Assembly (NCBI RefSeq): GCF_016107395.1
Contig: NZ_JAAIKO010000021.1
Location: forward strand, 59,365-123,364
From: Streptomyces fildesensis
GTDB lineage: Bacteria > Actinomycetota > Actinomycetes > Streptomycetales > Streptomycetaceae
Reading direction: 5' to 3'
DNA: 64,000 bases
Positions 1-6,995 of this stretch are shown in pieces. A program made the translations under genes and the position numbers. Under the pieces are notes generated by a model. The model was not told the DNA's origin. It saw only the letters and a program-made list of their open reading frames with translations, and searched no databases. Positions within the stretch are counted from its first letter, which is position 1, and the number at the start of each line of letters is the position of its first letter.

Positions 1-774
1 CGCGTACAGCACGCCCACGAAGGCGGGCGAACGGTGCAGGCCCGCGTCGACCACCGCGTAGATCGCCGAGCTGCCGAGCGCGGAGAGCAGCATGGCGATC
101 GAACCGACGGCCACCAGACGGCGCAGCAGCGGATGCCGGCGCAGGTACCTGATGCCCTCGGCGGTCTGTTCGCGCCAGCCCGTCGTAGCGGGGGCGGGCG
201 GTTCCTCCCGCACCCGGACCATCGCGAAGACGGCCGCGGCGAGCGCGAAGGTGACGGCGTCGAGCACGGCGACGGAACCGCCGCCGTAGCGGACGTACAG
301 GCCGGCGCCGGCGAGCGGGGCGAGCAGTTTCATCGCCTCGTTGGCGGTCATCCGCAGTCCGTTGAAGTCGCCGCGCAGTTCGCCGGGGACGGTGGCGGTG
401 ACGACGGCGGCCTCGGCCGCGTCGCAGAGCACCGACGCGGTCCCGTACAGAACGAGCACGGCGAAGAGGATCCAGACCAGGTCCGCCGTACGGACCACGA
501 GCAGCAGCGGCAGCAGGGCGGCCATCGCGGCGTTGACCAGCACCAGGAGCGGGCGGCGGCGCACCCGGTCGACCACGGTGCCGAGCAGCGGACCGGCCAG
601 CGTCGGGGTCCACAGACAGACGCCGACCAGCGCGGCGAGGCTGCTGGAGCCGGTCAGCGACTTCACCCAGATACCGGCGGCCAGCATCATCGCCGAGCTG
701 CCGAAGCCGGAGACCAGCACCCCGGCCAGATACCTTCCCGCGTCGCGGTCGCGCAGGACCCCCCAGGCCGTCAT
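1..774 (-). CDS. MFS transporter, C-terminal part cut off by the window
   Basis: The first 258 codons of a major facilitator superfamily protein read leftwards and run off the edge. The N-terminus has alternating hydrophobic helices, with the cytoplasmic loop motif GTVVDRVRRRPL after the second helix, typical of MFS proteins with a drug-exporter-like motif A. A long loop rich in R, E and P follows helix 6, as in 12-helix transporters. ATG at 774 is chosen because a TTGCCG/TAGATT promoter ends 7 nt before it, so the mRNA would be leaderless. Substrate is unknown; efflux is an inference from the family. The start codon lies inside a perfect inverted repeat, suggesting a dedicated repressor. Confidence 0.85.
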   Translation of the reverse strand, partial: MTAWGVLRDRDAGRYLAGVLVSGFGSSAMMLAAGIWVKSLTGSSSLAALVGVCLWTPTLAGPLLGTVVDRVRRRPLLVLVNAAMAALLPLLLVVRTADLVWILFAVLVLYGTASVLCDAAEAAVVTATVPGELRGDFNGLRMTANEAMKLLAPLAGAGLYVRYGGGSVAVLDAVTFALAAAVFAMVRVREEPPAPATTGWREQTAEGIRYLRRHPLLRRLVAVGSIAMLLSALGSSAIYAVVDAGLHRSPAFVGVLYA

Positions 775-810
775 GACTCCCAATCTAATGCTTGGGAGTC
801 ATGACGGCAA
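767..810 (-). promoter_or_regulatory. Promoter and palindromic operator of the MFS gene
   Basis: Two perfect 17-bp arms (767-783 and 792-808, GCCGTCATGACTCCCAA and its complement) surround an 8-nt spacer. Read on the minus strand, TTGCCG (805-810), a 17-nt spacer and TAGATT (782-787) form a sigma70-like promoter, and the -10 box lies 7 nt before ATG 774. The repeat therefore covers promoter, transcription start and start codon, as expected for an operator of a MarR- or TetR-type repressor. No regulator gene is adjacent inside the window. The 775-997 stretch holds no convincing gene. Confidence 0.6.
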
Positions 811-997
811 CGGGCCCGACAGGGCGGAACAAGCGGCATCCGGGCGGCACTCACCAAGGTCTACGGCTGGGGCCGGGAGGCCGGTGCGGTGAGCGGCGCC
901 GTCGGCGGACAGCGAGCGACGAACAGCGGCGGCCGGCGGACTGTTCGGTCCATCGGTCGCTGTTCCGTCGCGTCGGTCGCTCGCTCGACCGCGGTGG

Positions 998-1984
998 TTA
1001 CTCCTCGTTCTTGGCCTGGGAGTTGCTCTCGACCGGCGCTGGCGGCGCCGACGTCAGCGCGGGCGTCGGATCAGCGGGGGTCGGCACGGCGGCGAGCGGA
1101 GGGATCGGGGGGACCGGGGGGATGGGTACGACGTCGGGTACGGGCTCGTTCGCAGGTGGTACGGGTGCGGCGGCGGGCTCGGGATCCGCGGCGGGCCGTA
1201 CGGCGGCGGGCTCGGCGGCCGGTGCCGGCGGCGTGGGCGCGGCGCGCTCCAGGAAGCGCAGCAGCTCGACCGGGAACGGCAGCACCAGCGTCGAGTTCTT
1301 CTCGGCCGCGACGGCCACCACCGTCTGGAGCAGGCGCAGTTGGAGGGCGGAGGGGTTGTCCTCCATCTGCTTGGCGGCCTGGGCGAGCACCTTCGACGCC
1401 TGCAGTTCGGCGTCCGCGTTGATGATCCGGGCGCGCCGTTCACGCTCCGCCTCGGCCTGCCGGGACATCGACCGCTTCATCGCCTCCGGCAGCGACACGT
1501 CCTTGATCTCGACCCGGTCGATCTGCACACCCCAGCCCAGCGCCGGGCTGTCGATCATCACTTCCAGGCCTTCGTTCAGCTTCTCCCGGTTCGACAGCAG
1601 CTCGTCCAGATCGCTCTTGCCGATGATCGAACGCAGCGAGGTCTGGGCGACCTGGGACACCGCGAAGCGGTAGTCCTCGACCTGGATGACGGCGTCGACG
1701 GCGTTGATGACCTTGAAGTACACGACCGCGTCCACCTTGACCGAGACGTTGTCGCGGGTGATGCCGTCCTGCCCGGGAATGGGCATCGTCACGATCTGCA
1801 GATTGACCTTCCGCAGCCGGTCCACCCCTGGAATGACCATGGTGAATCCGGGACCCTTGGGCTCCGACCTGAGCCGGCCCAGCCGCAGCACGACACCCCG
1901 CTCGTACTGCCGCACCACCCGGGCGGCAGCCACCCCGTAAACGGCCCCGGCCGCTAGGACGGCGGACACCAGCTCCACGATCAT
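998..1984 (-). CDS. SPFH/Band 7 (stomatin-like) membrane protein
   Basis: A 328-residue slipin/stomatin-type protein. Residues 1-20 are a hydrophobic N-terminal anchor; VRQYERGVVLRLGRL and the GPGFTMVIPGVDRL region open the SPFH domain (about 25-190), followed by an Arg/Glu/Ala-rich helical stretch (MSRQAEAERERRARIINADAE) typical of stomatin oligomerisation. Residues from about 240 are a long Pro/Ala/Glu-rich tail, longer than in most family members. ATG 1984 has AGGGGG six bases upstream; a longer in-frame extension is unlikely because it would skip this site. Such proteins form membrane microdomains; the usual NfeD partner is not next to it. The 1985-2186 gap shows nothing clear. Confidence 0.85.
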   Translation of the reverse strand: MIVELVSAVLAAGAVYGVAAARVVRQYERGVVLRLGRLRSEPKGPGFTMVIPGVDRLRKVNLQIVTMPIPGQDGITRDNVSVKVDAVVYFKVINAVDAVIQVEDYRFAVSQVAQTSLRSIIGKSDLDELLSNREKLNEGLEVMIDSPALGWGVQIDRVEIKDVSLPEAMKRSMSRQAEAERERRARIINADAELQASKVLAQAAKQMEDNPSALQLRLLQTVVAVAAEKNSTLVLPFPVELLRFLERAAPTPPAPAAEPAAVRPAADPEPAAAPVPPANEPVPDVVPIPPVPPIPPLAAVPTPADPTPALTSAPPAPVESNSQAKNEE

Positions 1985-2186
1985 TTCGGCCCCCTGCCGT
2001 ATACACGTGCAGTGTCTCCAGCGTACTGCGGGAACCCCCGCCGAGCGCCGGTCGTACGGGCGGGGCGGCGCACGGCAGGGGCGCCGGGGTCCCACGGGGC
2101 AGCCGCACCGCACGGACCTCTCCACGCCGCCGTACCGCACCGCCACACCACGCCGTCCGCCGCACCGCCCGCCCGAACCGTGCCCG

Positions 2187-3155
2187 TCAGTCCGGCGGCG
2201 TACGGTCCGCCGCGCGCAGCAGCCGGGCGGCCACCACTCTCAGCTGCTCGGCGAGCTCGGGCGGTTCGTGCACCTCGAACTCCACTCCGAGGAGGGCGAT
2301 GAAGACGGTGAGGCCGTCGAGCGACTCGGCGCCCGTCCGCAGTTCGCAGGTCTTGTCGTCGATCGCCTCGATCGTGCCGAAGCCCGTCCAGCCGAAGTCG
2401 GCGACCGCCTGCGCCGACATGTGCAGGGTGATCCGCGCCTGGTAGCGGTAGGCCCTGGTGGTGACCCCCTTGGCGACGTACGCCGCCGCGTCCTCCGGGG
2501 GTTCGCGCGGTGCGAAGCGCGGTCCGGTGGGTGACTTGGGGTCGATCCGGTCGACGCGGAAGGTCCGCCAGTCCTCCCGGCCGGTGTCCCAGGCGAGCAG
2601 GTACCAGCGGCGCCCGTGGTTGACCAGGCGGTACGGCTCGACCGTGCGGCGGCTGGAGGTGCCGCGGTGGTCGCTGTAGTCGAAGCGCAGCCGTTCGCGG
2701 TCGCGGCAGGCCGCGCCGATGGCGGTCAGCACGTCCTGGCCGACGGTCGCCCGGCCGGGCGGGGGCGCGTGGACGGTGATCGCCTGCATGGCCTGGACCC
2801 GGTGCCGCAGCCGTGACGGGAGCACCTGCTCCAGCTTGGACAGCGCCCGGACGGAGACCTCCTCGATCCCGGCGACGGTGCCGCCCACGCCGGTGCGCAG
2901 GCACAGCGCGACGGCGACCGCCTCCTCGTCGTCCAGCAGCAGCGGTGGGAGCGCGGCGCCCGCGCCGAGCCGGTAGCCGCCGGCCGTGCCGGGGGCGGCG
3001 TGCACCGGGTAGCCGAGGGTCCGCAGCCGGTCGACGTCGCGGCGCACCGTGCGCGCGGTGACGTCCAGGCGCGCCGCGAGGTCGGGGCCGGACCAGTCCC
3101 GCCGGGACTGGAGGAGCGAGAGCAGACGCAGCAGCCGCGCCGAGGTCTCCAACAT
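2187..3155 (-). CDS. WYL-domain HTH transcriptional regulator (YafY/PafC type)
   Basis: A 322-residue DNA-binding protein. The N-terminus is a winged HTH (residues 1-60, with LAARLDVTARTVRRDVDRLR) and the middle has the WYL ligand-sensing domain, with RWYLLAWD as the name-giving motif after FDYSDHRG. The C-terminal WCX-like region ends near 320. Family members sense DNA damage products, nucleic acid or small ligands; the target here is unknown. ATG 3155 gives the usual N-terminus (MLETSARLLRLLSLLQ); no good ribosome site precedes it. It is monocistronic. Confidence 0.88.
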   Translation of the reverse strand: MLETSARLLRLLSLLQSRRDWSGPDLAARLDVTARTVRRDVDRLRTLGYPVHAAPGTAGGYRLGAGAALPPLLLDDEEAVAVALCLRTGVGGTVAGIEEVSVRALSKLEQVLPSRLRHRVQAMQAITVHAPPPGRATVGQDVLTAIGAACRDRERLRFDYSDHRGTSSRRTVEPYRLVNHGRRWYLLAWDTGREDWRTFRVDRIDPKSPTGPRFAPREPPEDAAAYVAKGVTTRAYRYQARITLHMSAQAVADFGWTGFGTIEAIDDKTCELRTGAESLDGLTVFIALLGVEFEVHEPPELAEQLRVVAARLLRAADRTPPD

Positions 3156-3279
3156 GCGGTCAGTCTGCCAGCCGTCGCGGACAGCCACTGACCGCATGGG
3201 GCGGAGGTTCACGGGTGCACGGCACCCGAAATCCACGGGGGTCCACGGGGGTACGGCACCTCTGTACGGGCACATGGCA

Positions 3280-3310
3280 GAGCCCCCGCCGGCAGGGTCG
3301 GCGGGGGCTC
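3280..3310 (-). terminator. Terminator of the S1 protease gene
   Basis: A perfect 11-bp stem (GAGCCCCCGCC paired with its complement) with a 9-nt loop lies about 45 nt past the protease stop codon. It sits just upstream of the WYL regulator start, so it also insulates that gene. Confidence 0.75.
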
Positions 3311-3354
3311 CGTCCTGTTCGCTGCAGGCCGTCGCCGGTGTCGGTGGTGGTGCG

Positions 3355-4383
3355 TCAGTAGACGCTGACTCCGTAGGCACTGAGCGCTTCGGTGACCGGC
3401 TGGAAGAACGTCGTCCCGCCGGAGGAGCAGTTGCCGCTGCCGCCCGAGGTGAGGCCGACCGCGATGGAGCCGTTGTAGAGCGAACCGCCGCTGTCGCCGG
3501 GCTCGGCACAGACGTTGGTCTTGATCATGCCGTAGACGATGTCGCCGCCGCCGTAGTTCACGGTGGCGTTGAGTCCGGTCACCGAGCCGCTGTGGATGCC
3601 GGTGGTGGAGCCGCGGCGCTTGACGGGTTCACCGACGTAGGCGTTGCCCGCGCTGGCGATGTCCTGGCTGCCGACGGCGCCGGGGTGCGCGATCGAGGAG
3701 TTGTCGTAGCGGACGATCCCGTAGTCGTTGTTCGGGAAGCTGTTGCCGGTGGTCGGGCCGATGGAGGTGCCGGAGGACGTGGTCCAGGCCGGGTAGCCCT
3801 CGGTGCAGTGGCCCGCGGTGAGGAAGTAGTACGTGTTGCCGCTGCGGACGTTGAAGCCGACCGAGCAGCGCCACTGGCTGGTGTAGATGGCGTCCCCGCC
3901 GGAGAGCAGCTTGCTGAACTTCCCGGCCACGCGGTTGATGCTCACGGCGTCGCCGTAGCTCGCGGTGGCCTTGGTGAGCTTGGCCAGCTGGGCGGCGGTG
4001 ACCCGGCTGTCGACGCTCACGGCGAGCTTGTTGGTCAGCGGGTCGACGGACCACGCCGAGCCCGCGATGTCGGCGGACCTGGCGGCCTCGCCTGCCTTGT
4101 CGAGTACTGCCGAGCTGAAGCGGACGGTCCTGGGTGTCGCTCCGGCCGCCCGTACGGCGTCGGCGGCCCTGGCCGAGGTGACGTTGACGACGGTGGTCTT
4201 CGACGCCGCGTCGTAGTAGCTGCCCGCGGTGGCCGCGGTGCCGAGCGAGGTGGCGACCGCTGCGGCGGCCTCCGGGGTTGCCGTCGCCGTGGGGGCGGCG
4301 TTGGCGGCGGGCAGCGTGAGCGCGGTGACGGCCACCAGGCCGGACGTCACAGCGAGCAGGCCGGCGCGTCGGGTGATTTTCAT
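3355..4383 (-). CDS. Secreted S1 serine protease with propeptide (streptogrisin / alpha-lytic type)
   Basis: A 342-residue extracellular chymotrypsin-fold protease. Residues 1-29 are a signal peptide (MKITRRAG then a hydrophobic core and ANA). A propeptide of about 130 residues acts as folding chaperone in this family. The mature enzyme begins near residue 163. The catalytic triad is visible as His192 in TAGHC, Asp220 in NNDYGIV and Ser298 in GDSGGS; Cys173/193 and 292/319 fit the two conserved disulfides. AGGAGG stands 6 bases before ATG 4383. It probably digests proteins outside the cell and would be targeted by Streptomyces protease inhibitors. Specificity cannot be read with certainty. 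Confidence 0.93.
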   Translation of the reverse strand: MKITRRAGLLAVTSGLVAVTALTLPAANAAPTATATPEAAAAVATSLGTAATAGSYYDAASKTTVVNVTSARAADAVRAAGATPRTVRFSSAVLDKAGEAARSADIAGSAWSVDPLTNKLAVSVDSRVTAAQLAKLTKATASYGDAVSINRVAGKFSKLLSGGDAIYTSQWRCSVGFNVRSGNTYYFLTAGHCTEGYPAWTTSSGTSIGPTTGNSFPNNDYGIVRYDNSSIAHPGAVGSQDIASAGNAYVGEPVKRRGSTTGIHSGSVTGLNATVNYGGGDIVYGMIKTNVCAEPGDSGGSLYNGSIAVGLTSGGSGNCSSGGTTFFQPVTEALSAYGVSVY

Positions 4384-4705
4384 TCATTCCTCCTGTGGGG
4401 GGTGGAGGTCAGCTCGGCCTGTCAGCGCCGCACCGATTAACGAACTCGACGTGACCCTGACAAGCACTGGACGGGAGTATTCAGAGCCCGCGCGGAACAC
4501 ACAAGGGCGCCTTTCGGCCGCGCCGTTCGGACGCGACGGCGCCCCGGCGTCCGTACGGACCACCGAGGCACACCCGTGCTGACGACATCTCAACCGGCCG
4601 CGGCCGTCTCTCGAACGGACCTCGGCCGGAGCATCTCGAACCGGAACCGGAACCAGCCACCGAAGCCGGTCCCACCGGGTTTCGAACCGGGTTTCGAGCC
4701 GGGTC
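4384..4705. other. Intergenic region upstream of the protease
   Basis: No gene is convincing here. A promoter for the protease is likely on the minus strand: TTGTCA (4458-4463), 18 nt, TAATCG (4434-4439), giving a leader of about 45 nt. Near 4630-4710 short direct repeats occur (GGAACC twice, then CGGGTTTCGA-type units about 12 bp apart), just downstream of the DUF1684 stop. Confidence 0.4.
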
Positions 4706-5443
4706 TCAGCTGGTGAGCACCTTGCTCTCGCCCGCTTCGAGTGCGAAGGGCAGCGTGTTGCCGGGCGGCGGGAACGGGCAGACGAAGGCGTCGGCGAACG
4801 CGCACGGCGGGAGCAGCGTCCGGTTGAAGTCCAGCACCACGCGGCCGTCCGCGGCGGGCGCCGGGGTCCGCAGGAAACGGAAGCGGTAGCTGCTCCTTCC
4901 GCTGGTCGCGTCGGCGATGACGCCCCAGAGCGTGCCGTCCTCCTCCACCGCGACCGCGAGCGAGTGCTCAGCGCCGTCCACGGTGAAGGCCAGTTCGCCG
5001 CTGACGCCGAGTCCGCGCTCCCGGCCGTCGGCGTGCGGCACGCGCACGGCGCGTCCCTCGGGGTACGGGCGGAAAACCGCCGGCAGCACCCACCGCTCGT
5101 CGTAGTCGAACGCGCCGATCCCCGCGAAATCACGCCGGGCGTCCGAGGCCGGGTCCCAGATCCGGAGGGCGAGCAGCCCCTCGCGGTCGATCGCCACGAT
5201 CCGCTTCTCGCCGAACAGCACCGGCTCGCCCTCGGGTTCCAGCCGCCCGAAGACGCCATCGCCCTGGTGGACCACCGAGCCGTCCTGCTCCCGCCACTCC
5301 CCCGGCAGCCCGGGGATCTTCCCGTCCGCCGCGTCGGCGAGCCAGTACGTGCCGGTCAGGGCCAGTGGCCCGTACGGCGCGGCGACCGACTCGGCGCGCC
5401 GCTCGCGCCAGTTCTTCCAGTCCTGCTCAGTCTCGGAACTCAT
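4706..5443 (-). CDS. DUF1684 family protein
   Basis: A 245-residue protein of the DUF1684 family. It starts with a polar helix (QDWKNWRERRAESV) and ends with the conserved cluster VVLDFNRTLLPPCAFADAFV followed by CPFPPPGNTLPF, the most characteristic part of the family, with two cysteines and an Asn that could bind a ligand or metal. No signal peptide or membrane segment. The biochemical function is not established. ATG 5443 is preferred because GGAAGG lies 9 nt upstream; ATG 5449 would be only 3 nt away. It is monocistronic. Confidence 0.85.
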   Translation of the reverse strand: MSSETEQDWKNWRERRAESVAAPYGPLALTGTYWLADAADGKIPGLPGEWREQDGSVVHQGDGVFGRLEPEGEPVLFGEKRIVAIDREGLLALRIWDPASDARRDFAGIGAFDYDERWVLPAVFRPYPEGRAVRVPHADGRERGLGVSGELAFTVDGAEHSLAVAVEEDGTLWGVIADATSGRSSYRFRFLRTPAPAADGRVVLDFNRTLLPPCAFADAFVCPFPPPGNTLPFALEAGESKVLTS

Positions 5444-5637
5444 GGTCATCAACCTTCCATAGCGGCTGCCGCAGGCCGAGATGATCGCGCGGCGTCGTGC
5501 TCCCCGTACTCCGGTCGGCGGCTGCCCTCCGGCCGGACGGTGGGGCGGTGGCCGGAATTGGCCCGTCCGGATCGCCGGCGGCGGTCAGCCGACCGGACGG
5601 CCCACCGTGCCGCACACCGGGCGGCTCACCGTTCCGC

Positions 5638-6528
5638 TCACCGTGCGGCGGCCGGGCGGCTCACCGGACGGTCCAGGCCGAGGTGTTCACGCAGCGTCGT
5701 GCCGGGCTGGAAGCGGCGGAACAGTCCGCGTTGCTGGAGCACGGGCACGGTCGCGTTCACCAGCCGGGCCAGATCCCGCCGCGGATCGGCGGGCCGCACG
5801 TGGAAGCCGTCGGTGATCCCGTCGCGGTGCCAGTCGCCGAACAGGTCGGCGAGGACCACGGCGTCGGCCGGATCGAACAGTTCGACGGCGAGCGAGGCCA
5901 GGACCGTGAGCCGGTCCGGGTCCCGGCCGTACGCCGCCGCCCGGCGGCGCAGGTCAGTGCGGGCTTCGTACGCCAGCCGCTCCGAGTGCGGACCGCCGAC
6001 CCGTACGTACGCCACGTCCGCGTGCCGCGCGGCCGTCTCGCGCGGCGCCTCCAGCGTCGCGTCGACCGCGAGCACCGGCCGGCCCTCCAACGGTCCGGGT
6101 TCGACTGACGTCACGTCAGGGAACCCGGCGGCGTCCGCCCAGCCGTCCCGCAGCAGGGCGTCCGCGTCGGGGAGCAGCGGCGTCCAGCCGGCCCGGCCGC
6201 GGCTGACCCGGTCGAGAGTGGCGAGCGCCGCCGGGACGGGGACCGGCCCGTGGTGCGTGGCGGTGACGGCGGCCACCAGGCCGATCCGGTCGGTGGCGGG
6301 TGCGACCCGCGTGAGGACGGCGAGCGCGTCGAGCCGTCCGGCACCGCCGTAGGCCGGCGCCGGGACGTCGTCGAGCGTGACGAAGTCCAGCGCGCCGCGC
6401 TCGGCGAGCCGGGCGAGCTCGATGCAGGAGGAGGCCTCGTACGGTTCCGGATGCCGTTCCCGGCCGTCGATCGCGAAGGCCAGGTGCAGCGGGCGGATGG
6501 GCCGATGGCCTGGAGGGGTTTCGGGCAT
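5638..6528 (-). CDS. LLM class flavin-dependent oxidoreductase (luciferase-like)
   Basis: A 296-residue TIM-barrel monooxygenase of the bacterial luciferase-like family. LHLAFAID at the start, FVTLDDVPAP near residue 50 and the segment ATDRIGLVAAVTATHHGPVPVPAALATLDRVSRGRAGW contain the flavin-binding strands and the typical 'R-G-R' turn. Many relatives release sulfite from sulfonates or act on thioethers, but the substrate here is unknown. ATG 6528 has GGAG 7 nt upstream. A GTG at 6579 in frame would add 17 residues that overlap the structured leader. The promoter and leader hint at sulfur control. Confidence 0.87.
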   Translation of the reverse strand: MPETPPGHRPIRPLHLAFAIDGRERHPEPYEASSCIELARLAERGALDFVTLDDVPAPAYGGAGRLDALAVLTRVAPATDRIGLVAAVTATHHGPVPVPAALATLDRVSRGRAGWTPLLPDADALLRDGWADAAGFPDVTSVEPGPLEGRPVLAVDATLEAPRETAARHADVAYVRVGGPHSERLAYEARTDLRRRAAAYGRDPDRLTVLASLAVELFDPADAVVLADLFGDWHRDGITDGFHVRPADPRRDLARLVNATVPVLQQRGLFRRFQPGTTLREHLGLDRPVSRPAAAR

Positions 6529-6616
6529 GCGGAGACTCCGTGGACACACTGGAGGAGCACGGGAGTTGCCTTCACGCACGCCGCGTCCCTCAACGCGACC
6601 GGGTCGTCATGACCGT
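6529..6616 (-). promoter_or_regulatory. Structured 5' leader of the LLM gene, SAM-riboswitch-like
   Basis: The RNA would begin close to 6616. On the minus strand it shows GGTC-ATGAC-GACC (hairpin, 6614-6602), CGCGT-TGAGGG-ACGCG (hairpin), and the segments GAGGGAC ... GGC ... TGAA ... GGCAAC (down to 6561). The order GAGGGAC / GGC / TGAA / GGCAAC resembles the core of the SAM-I clan of riboswitches, although the canonical P1 stem is not obvious. I infer S-adenosylmethionine or sulfur control; a covariance-model search was not possible. Confidence 0.35.
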
Positions 6617-6622
6617 GGCCCG

Positions 6623-6653
6623 AGGCTAATCCCACAGCGTCGCCCACTGTCAA
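6623..6653 (-). promoter_or_regulatory. Promoter of the LLM oxidoreductase
   Basis: TTGACA (6648-6653), a perfect -35 box, is separated by 18-19 nt from TTAGCC/TAGCCT (6623-6629). Transcription would start near 6616, at the foot of the first leader hairpin. Confidence 0.55.
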
Positions 6654-6689
6654 GCATGTCCAACTGGTGGGCACCGCGTCTCAGCGTGG

Positions 6690-6719
6690 TTGACGGATGG
6701 GGACGGCGGCTGTTCCACT
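6690..6719 (+). promoter_or_regulatory. Possible promoter of the orphan leader peptide
   Basis: TTGACG (6690-6695), 18 nt, TCCACT (6714-6719), ending 6 nt before ATG 6726. This would give a leaderless transcript. The -10 box is weak. Confidence 0.35.
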
Positions 6720-6725
6720 GACCCC

Positions 6726-6800
6726 ATGCGCAGCTGTCAGTTGGTCACCCGCGACCACATCGACTTCGGTCGGGTGTGGTCGTCCTCGTGTTGTCGCTGA
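6726..6800 (+). CDS. Putative Cys-rich attenuator leader peptide (24 aa), without downstream gene
   Basis: A 24-residue reading frame beginning MRSCQLVTRDHIDFGR and ending SSSCCR. Actinobacteria carry a family of small peptides with the pattern R-x-H-(V/I)-D-(L/F)-x-R followed by SS and Cys, placed before sulfur-assimilation or sulfonate genes, where ribosome stalling at Cys codons controls the operon. The tandem TGT TGT codons near the stop fit that mechanism. Normally an ABC transporter or LLM gene follows; here the next plus-strand gene is at 8537 and a minus-strand gene lies between, so the leader looks orphaned. The only LLM gene nearby is divergent. Confidence 0.5.
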   Translation: MRSCQLVTRDHIDFGRVWSSSCCR

Positions 6801-6995
6801 CCCTTTAGGGCCTGCTCGGCCGGCCCTGGCTCCGCCCGCCCGCGCGCACTGTCCCACTCCCGCCGCGGCCGCTTCACCTCAGGCTCTCCCGTAGCTCTCC
6901 CCGTCAGCCCGGTCTTCCTTCCCGCACCCACGCCACCTTCTCTCCCTCCCTCGTTACGCACCTTTCGAGTTCGAGAAGGACTCTTCATCTCCCGT
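6801..6995. other. Intergenic stretch after the leader peptide
   Basis: The stretch is pyrimidine-rich on the plus strand (several CTCCC, CTTCC and TCTC runs from 6900) and contains no reading frame with normal codon bias. The first bases after the peptide (CGGCCGGCC region) may pair into a hairpin, but no convincing terminator or downstream gene is seen. Confidence 0.3.

Noticed and set aside
792..1673. Long plus-strand frame starting in the palindrome
   Set aside because: It runs antisense through the SPFH gene, with Ser/Arg/Ala composition and poor codon bias, a typical shadow in G+C-rich DNA.
3049..4440. 463-codon plus-strand frame opposite the protease
   Set aside because: The protease on the other strand has a complete catalytic triad, signal peptide and ribosome site; this frame has only Gly/Ala/Arg-rich filler.
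4590..4710. tRNA-like GTTTCGAACC motifs
   Set aside because: The motif is part of short direct repeats; no acceptor or anticodon arm can be formed.
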